Below are positions 24,072 through 28,141 of a stretch of 28,141 nt of DNA, piece by piece (within the stretch, counting starts at the first letter, position 1; the number at the start of each line of letters is the position of its first letter). The stretch is from Gammaproteobacteria bacterium (GTDB lineage Bacteria; Pseudomonadota; Gammaproteobacteria; SZUA-229), in NCBI GenBank assembly GCA_026197015.1, contig JAPHRB010000001.1, positions 1 through 28,141 of the forward strand, in the 5' to 3' direction. A program made the translations under genes and the position numbers. The notes beneath the pieces were generated by a model that saw only the letters and a program-made list of their open reading frames with translations, was not told the origin of the DNA and made no database searches.

Positions 24072-24494
24072 ATGAAGAGTTTGCTGAATTATATTGTTTT
24101 ATTATTGTTATTAAATGCGCAGGTTTTCGCAGATGATCAATATATACCGAATAGCGGTGATGCAGAACTTGATAACTCATTATTATTAATTCATACAAAT
24201 ATAAATCGCAAAAGCAAAACTAAATTAAGTCATTTTGTTGATAAAGTCGCTGCAGACTTTCAGGTGCCAGTAGGCAGAGTGGAAGAACTATTTAATGTTT
24301 ATGAATTCAAGTCAGCAGATGTTTTAATGAGTATTTCTATTGCTGACGTAAGTGGTGAGCCTCTGCAAAATATTGCTGGTGTGTATTCGAAAAATAAAGA
24401 AAAAGGCTGGGAGTACACATTAAAACAAATGAATATAAAAAAAGACAGTAAGGTATTTAATCAAATAAAAAAAGATTTAGCAGCAGAGTATTAG
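24072..24494 (+). CDS. Small secreted protein of unknown function
   Basis: Protein of 140 residues from the ATG at 24072, which gives a clean signal peptide: Lys, about 14 hydrophobic residues, then 'NAQVFADD' with cleavage likely after Ala. The in-frame TTG upstream lies inside mnmE and is not preferred. The mature part is charged with 'HFVDKVAADFQVPVGRVEELFNVYEF', 'SADVLMSISIADVSGEPLQNIAGVY', and a Lys-rich tail. It has no Cys after the signal peptide. No family was recognised. Two bases separate it from mnmE, so co-expression is likely, although a periplasmic product is an odd partner for a tRNA enzyme. It is convergent with mnmH, 12 bp apart. Confidence 0.75.
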   Translation: MKSLLNYIVLLLLLNAQVFADDQYIPNSGDAELDNSLLLIHTNINRKSKTKLSHFVDKVAADFQVPVGRVEELFNVYEFKSADVLMSISIADVSGEPLQNIAGVYSKNKEKGWEYTLKQMNIKKDSKVFNQIKKDLAAEY

Positions 24495-24506
24495 TTAAAA
24501 ATATAT

Positions 24507-25613
24507 TTATGAAAGCTGATATTTACTCAGTAAATAGTCAAGCACTTCATCTTGTGAGCCTTTAAAAATAACTCGATCTGCTTTTTTGCTAAATTGATAG
24601 TCATACATCGGATCATAATAATCAACCAATAATGATTTAATCCATTCACGATGTAATTCCATATTACCAGTAGATTGATGTTCAGTTATGGCCGCATTTA
24701 ATATAGATTTAAGTTCATTATATCGTACACCACCTAAGCGACGTTGAATTTTATCGATTGCTTCATTCAGTTGAGCAGACCATTTATTGAACCCGGAATC
24801 ATTTCCATAAAAATTTTGATGTTCAGCCAGTGCTTCAATTATGTATTCCTGAAAAGTAATATCAATACGAGAATCGACACTGGTTTCTAATTGAATAAGG
24901 GGTGACTGTTGCATTTTTTTAAATAAAATTTCAGGAATTCTTCTTGAACCAATATTAGGTGCTTCATCTTCGAAAACGAGATGTGAAATATTTTGATTAC
25001 GGTGATTTAATAAATTAATAGAAAGCGTATTTTCAATAGTAATTTGAGTTGGTTGAGGTGTTACATGTTTACCAAAGACTGAACCTCGGTGATGAAACAA
25101 ATTTTCAAGATCCGTTTTTTGTTGTAGTTTGTCCAGTAATATTGTTTTGCCTATGCCAGTTCGTCCACCTAAAACAACTGGTTTAATCTCATTCACAGAT
25201 GTTTCCAGCTCATCGAGTAAATATCGACGCATAGCTTTATAGCCGCCTTTGACTCTTGGATAAACGATGCCGGTATGTTCATAAATCCATTGTTGAGAAA
25301 TTTTAGAACGCATGCCACCACGAAAACAATATAATACGCCTTCGGGATGTTGTTTTATAAATGATTGCCAATTATTGATTCGTGATAACTTTATATCACC
25401 CTGTACTAGTTGATGGCCTAACTTAATAGCCTCATCCTGCCCCATATCTTTATATTTTTTACCGATGATATCTCTTTCATTGTCATTAATGAGAGGATAA
25501 TTTTCAGTAAAGGGAAATGCGCCCTGGTTAAATTCTACTGGTGCTCGTACATCGAGTAAGGCCGTATTATTTAAAAATAATGAACGGTAGTCATCTATTT
25601 GTGGAAGATTCAT
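24507..25613 (-). CDS. mnmH: tRNA 2-selenouridine synthase
   Basis: Also known as SelU or YbbB. It replaces sulfur with selenium in 2-thiouridine at tRNA position 34, using selenophosphate and a geranylated intermediate. It has 368 residues. The N-terminal rhodanese domain has 'LLDVRAPVEFNQGAFP' and the active-site loop 'YCFRGGMRS' with Cys96. The C-terminal P-loop domain has 'GGRTGIGKT' (149-157). Its presence implies selenophosphate synthesis (selD) elsewhere in the genome. It is transcribed toward the small secreted gene and away from a minus-strand TPR gene located 119 bp upstream. Confidence 0.95.
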   Translation of the reverse strand: MNLPQIDDYRSLFLNNTALLDVRAPVEFNQGAFPFTENYPLINDNERDIIGKKYKDMGQDEAIKLGHQLVQGDIKLSRINNWQSFIKQHPEGVLYCFRGGMRSKISQQWIYEHTGIVYPRVKGGYKAMRRYLLDELETSVNEIKPVVLGGRTGIGKTILLDKLQQKTDLENLFHHRGSVFGKHVTPQPTQITIENTLSINLLNHRNQNISHLVFEDEAPNIGSRRIPEILFKKMQQSPLIQLETSVDSRIDITFQEYIIEALAEHQNFYGNDSGFNKWSAQLNEAIDKIQRRLGGVRYNELKSILNAAITEHQSTGNMELHREWIKSLLVDYYDPMYDYQFSKKADRVIFKGSQDEVLDYLLSKYQLS

Positions 25614-25732
25614 ATGAACAGCTTTTAATGATACAACAAGTATTAGAGCAGTGATTATACGCTGATGTTTGGTATTGTGGGCAGTTTTGAGATAATCAGT
25701 AATGAAGAATTATTCAGGCTGAACTGTAGGTA

Positions 25733-26041
25733 TTATGACTTTAACCTTTTAAGGAATACCTGCATTTCCTTAGCGGCCTGGATATCCCCTTTATTTTCTG
25801 CGATTGAAATCCCATTTTCATACGTAGCAATAGCAAGTTGATTCTGATCAGAGAGAGTATAGGCTTTACCCAGCAACTTAAATGCGGCTGAATACTGGTT
25901 ATCGAATTCGAGTGCTTTAAGCAGGTGTTCTATTGCCGCTGAATAGTCCTTTTGCTTCAAAAAAGCCTGCCCCAGGCCGAAACGCAGTATCAGGCTATCC
26001 TGGCCATTATCTAACATTGCTTTGAGTGATTCTATGTCCAT
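25733..26041 (-). CDS. Small tetratricopeptide-repeat protein
   Basis: Protein of 102 residues with about two and a half TPR units: 'LILRFGLGQAFLKQKDYSAAIEHLLKALEFD', 'SAAFKLLGKAYTLSDQNQLAIATYENGISIA' and a shorter C-terminal helix pair. Conserved Gly, Ala and Tyr positions of the TPR are present. There is no signal peptide, so it is probably a cytoplasmic interaction module. It is co-oriented with mnmH downstream (119-bp gap) and divergent from the YbaN-like gene. The partner is unknown. Confidence 0.85.
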   Translation of the reverse strand: MDIESLKAMLDNGQDSLILRFGLGQAFLKQKDYSAAIEHLLKALEFDNQYSAAFKLLGKAYTLSDQNQLAIATYENGISIAENKGDIQAAKEMQVFLKRLKS

Positions 26042-26095
26042 ACTCTGCTATATAGGGTCATAGATGATGATATCAAGTGCGCATGAGTAAATGAA

Positions 26096-26139
26096 CACTG
26101 ATCAAATCAACATGTTAAGATAAACGTTGATATTCAGTG
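26096..26139. repeat. Interrupted inverted repeat in a divergent promoter region
   Basis: CACTGA (26096-26101) plus TCAAC (26107-26111) pair with GTTGA (26126-26130) plus TCAGTG (26134-26139), with a small asymmetric internal loop. It sits between the TPR gene and the YbaN-like gene, so it may be a shared operator or an RNA structure in one leader. Confidence 0.35.
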
Positions 26140-26166
26140 AGTTATATAGATTAATATTCAATACTT

Positions 26167-26553
26167 ATGAGAATTATATACTTTATTTTAGGATGGGTAT
26201 TTTTTGCACTTGGCGCGATCGGTGTGTTATTACCCGTCGTTCCGACAACACCCTTTATGTTATTAGCACTGTGGGCTTTTTCTCGAAGCTCGGAACGTTT
26301 TCATAACTGGTTATATAATCATCGTTTTTTTGGGCCACCATTACAAATGTGGAACAAATATGGAGTGATTCCTTTAGTCGCGAAAGTTATGTCAGTTAGT
26401 TTTATGAGTATTAGTTTTATTTATATGTTATTTTTTTCACCTCTTGGAATAATGTATAAAGTGATTATTGCAATATTAATGATATATGGTGCATGGTTTA
26501 TATTAACAAGACCGTCTAATCCACCAAAACACGATAGTGTTGCCGAATTGTAA
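26167..26553 (+). CDS. YbaN/DUF454-family inner-membrane protein
   Basis: Protein of 128 residues. A first membrane region contains the family hallmark 'GAIGVLLPVVPTTPFMLLALWAFSRSSERFHNWLYNHRFFGPPLQMW'. Two more hydrophobic segments follow at about 70-115. The hallmark Leu-Pro-Val-Val-Pro-Thr-Thr-Pro and Arg-Ser-Ser motifs identify DUF454 (E. coli YbaN). The biochemical role is not established. It is followed after 11 bp by the cyclic-nucleotide-binding-domain gene, so the two probably share an mRNA. Confidence 0.88.
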   Translation: MRIIYFILGWVFFALGAIGVLLPVVPTTPFMLLALWAFSRSSERFHNWLYNHRFFGPPLQMWNKYGVIPLVAKVMSVSFMSISFIYMLFFSPLGIMYKVIIAILMIYGAWFILTRPSNPPKHDSVAEL

Positions 26554-26564
26554 GAAATGATTTT

Positions 26565-27038
26565 ATGTCGACGATTTTAAAAAAATTTTTAGAAGCAGAT
26601 GAGTTTAAACAAGCACATGCCTGTGAGCGTGTTAATTATAAAACGGGCGAATGTATATTAATGGAAGGTGAAGAAAGCCTCGATGTATATTATATTGAAA
26701 AGGGGCATGTACGGATTAATAAACGGGTTGTTTTACAAGATGGCAGGCATATTCAGTCAGGATTTTGTGACTTAGCTTCAGGCGAAACATTTGGAGAATT
26801 AAATTTATTTGATGGGTCGCCTCGTAGTGCGTCGGTAGTAGCATGTGATGAAGTAGAATTAACCCGTATAAATAGAAAGATATTATTAGACTATATGGAT
26901 AATCATCCGCAAGAATCATATAAACTATTTAAGTACTGGTTACAACGCTTAGCGAGTAACATTCGTCAGTCAAATGATAGAAGTAGCCATTTATTTGCCT
27001 GGGGATTAAATCAATACGGCATTGATGAAGATTTATGA
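26565..27038 (+). CDS. Stand-alone cyclic-nucleotide-binding-domain protein
   Basis: Protein of 157 residues made of one cNMP-binding beta-roll. It has 'YKTGECILMEGEESLDVYYIEKGHVRI' followed by the phosphate-binding cassette 'GETFGELNLFDGSPRSASV' (73-91) with Glu78 and Arg87, the pair that contacts cyclic nucleotide ribose and phosphate in CRP-type proteins. A C-helix follows, and the chain ends about 20 residues later without a helix-turn-helix. It therefore cannot act as a normal CRP/FNR transcription factor and is more likely a ligand-dependent partner protein. It lies between the YbaN-like gene and a small unknown gene in the same direction (11 and 29 bp gaps). Confidence 0.85.
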   Translation: MSTILKKFLEADEFKQAHACERVNYKTGECILMEGEESLDVYYIEKGHVRINKRVVLQDGRHIQSGFCDLASGETFGELNLFDGSPRSASVVACDEVELTRINRKILLDYMDNHPQESYKLFKYWLQRLASNIRQSNDRSSHLFAWGLNQYGIDEDL

Positions 27039-27067
27039 AAAATAAAAAACTGTAAGGGAATAACAAT

Positions 27068-27406
27068 ATGAACATTAAATTACCCCTGGATCAGAATAAG
27101 AAATTACAGGTTATTTTTCGAGTTGAAGCGGGTTGCCTTGGACCTAAGGGTGCAGAACATGTGCTTGATTTCTGTTTAACAGCACAGAAGGTAGTTGATA
27201 ATATTGATGCTGATTTTGTACATTGGGAAATTACACCCAGAGATGATAAAGAATTACCAGAAATGGAATATAAATTAGCTGGTAAAAAACTGTCACATGA
27301 TAAAGCGGAAAAATACCTGTCTTTGTTTAATAAAGATCTAGATGAATTTGAAGACCATTTACATGATAAATTGGCATTATTAATTGAAGACTATTTAGGA
27401 CGTTAG
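27068..27406 (+). CDS. Conserved-looking small cytoplasmic protein of unknown function
   Basis: Protein of 112 residues, acidic, with no signal peptide or membrane segment. A strand-rich N-terminal half ('KLQVIFRVEAGCLGPKGAEHVLDFC', 'DADFVHWEITPRDD') precedes a charged helical half ('DKAEKYLSLFNKDLDEFEDHLHDKLALLIEDYL'). There are two Cys (in 'AGCLG' and 'DFCLT'). A good ribosome site, AAGGGA, lies nine bases before the ATG. It is the last gene of the apparent ybaN-like / cNMP-binding / unknown run. No family was recognised. Confidence 0.75.
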   Translation: MNIKLPLDQNKKLQVIFRVEAGCLGPKGAEHVLDFCLTAQKVVDNIDADFVHWEITPRDDKELPEMEYKLAGKKLSHDKAEKYLSLFNKDLDEFEDHLHDKLALLIEDYLGR

Positions 27407-27581
27407 ATAAAAATAATAATAAATTAAATAATATTATCTCTTCCTTTAGTTTTAATTATGCTTAAGTTGTTTTAACAGAGAACAACAACAGATTAACGCT
27501 GTGAAATATTGAATTATTTGAAAGAATAAGTAGCGCCGTATGAGTATTTTAAGCTGTTTAGGTTTAAATAGTATTTCAATC

Positions 27582-27629
27582 TAAAAACAGGCCTCAGGCT
27601 TTAAATTTAAAACCTGAGGGCTGTTTTTA
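27582..27629 (+). terminator. Strong intrinsic terminator
   Basis: The 17-nt arms 27582-27598 and 27613-27629 pair with one G-G mismatch around a 14-nt AT-rich loop. The top of the stem is CCTCAGG/CCTGAGG, and the right arm ends in CTGTTTTTA, giving a U-tract preceded on the left by an A-tract. It lies 175 bp after the preceding stop and 70 bp before mnmG. It could end the upstream operon or a small RNA encoded in the gap. Confidence 0.8.
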
Positions 27630-27699
27630 CAAAAATAACCCCTTCCTCGTCTTTTTCACGGTAAAATTGCTGAATTATTAATCAATAAGTCTGAAAACG

Positions 27700-28141
27700 A
27701 TGTTTTATAACGAAACCTACGATGTAATAGTGATTGGTGGTGGCCATGCGGGCACCGAGGCGGCATTAGCAGCAGCACGCATGGGTTCAAAAACCCTGCT
27801 ACTCACTCATAATATCGAAACTCTAGGCATGATGAGCTGTAATCCTGCTATTGGTGGCATAGGTAAAGGGCATATTGTTAAAGAAATTGATGCCATGGGT
27901 GGCATTATGGCCAGAGCTGCGGATAAGGGCGGTATACAGTTTCGCACCTTAAATAGTAGTAAAGGCCCCGCTGTTCGTGCAACCCGTGCGCAGGCAGACC
28001 GGCAACTGTATCGTCAGGCTATTCGTATTGCCCTGGAAACGCAGCCTAATTTATCTATTTTTCAGCAGGCTGTAGATGACTTAATTATTGAAAATGATCA
28101 GGTGGTGGGTGTTATTACCCAAATGGGCCTGAAGTTTAAAT
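27700..28141 (+). CDS. mnmG: tRNA uridine-5-carboxymethylaminomethyl modification enzyme MnmG (3' part outside window)
   Basis: Also known as GidA, the FAD-dependent partner of MnmE in wobble U34 modification. The 147 visible residues hold the Rossmann FAD motif 'VIVIGGGHAGTEAALAAARMG', then 'LGMMSCNPAIGGIGKGHIVKEIDAMGG' with the conserved Cys, and 'LNSSKGPAVRATRAQADR'. All of these are hallmark segments. The family is about 630 residues, so roughly three quarters lie beyond the right edge. In related genomes rsmG, parA and parB follow, which would supply the ParB for the parS sites in recF. Confidence 0.97.
   Translation, partial: MFYNETYDVIVIGGGHAGTEAALAAARMGSKTLLLTHNIETLGMMSCNPAIGGIGKGHIVKEIDAMGGIMARAADKGGIQFRTLNSSKGPAVRATRAQADRQLYRQAIRIALETQPNLSIFQQAVDDLIIENDQVVGVITQMGLKFK

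Noticed and set aside
1..28141. CRISPR arrays, tRNA or rRNA genes, insertion sequences, prophage genes
   Set aside because: No direct-repeat arrays, cloverleaf-like segments, transposase motifs or phage proteins were seen anywhere in the window.

Overview
The window is an AT-rich chromosomal segment spanning the replication origin region of a gammaproteobacterium. The block gyrB-recF-dnaN-dnaA on the minus strand and rpmH-rnpA-yidD-yidC-mnmE on the plus strand diverge from one point, and mnmG starts at the right edge. This is the arrangement known from Pseudomonas-like gammaproteobacteria. Protein lengths (GyrB 806, DnaN 366, RecF 356, RpmH 44 residues) and the GTG start of dnaA fit the same group. 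I cannot name a genus from the sequence.

Left arm, 1-6121: a diguanylate cyclase (probably cut by the left edge) is followed closely by a DUF1631-type protein. Then come two divergent LPP20-like lipoproteins, the second followed by a secreted protein with a proline-rich linker and a C-terminal transglutaminase-like Cys-His-Asp domain. This looks like a cell-envelope and second-messenger neighbourhood.

Transport block, 6195-11956, all minus strand: a complete TRAP transporter with large permease, small permease and binding protein, plus a TatT-type lipoprotein. This is the TPAT arrangement first described in Treponema pallidum. The oligopeptidase A gene prlC lies just upstream. The binding protein has Trp where classical DctP proteins have the carboxylate-binding Arg.

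Regulatory pair, 12058-13296: a TetR repressor gene diverges from an AhpD/carboxymuconolactone decarboxylase-like gene. Between them are two 16-bp operators of the form TTGA-N8-TCAA. The first contains the -35 boxes of both divergent promoters.

Replication core, 13409-20249: gyrB, recF, dnaN and dnaA, with a candidate oriC (three perfect DnaA boxes and AT-rich tracts) between dnaN and dnaA. Two perfect 16-bp parS palindromes lie inside recF, both read in frame as Val-Phe-His-Val-Glu-His. They imply a ParABS system, whose genes are expected beyond mnmG to the right of the window.

Right arm, 20115-28141: ribosomal protein L34, the RNase P protein, the YidD/YidC membrane insertion pair, and mnmE, separated from yidC by a striking GC-rich 69-nt hairpin. 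After these come a small secreted protein, mnmH (2-selenouridine synthase), a TPR protein, a YbaN/DUF454 membrane protein, a cyclic-nucleotide-binding-domain protein without a DNA-binding domain, an unknown acidic protein, a strong terminator and the start of mnmG. MnmE, MnmG and MnmH all modify the wobble uridine of tRNAs. I saw no rRNA, tRNA, CRISPR array, insertion sequence or prophage gene.
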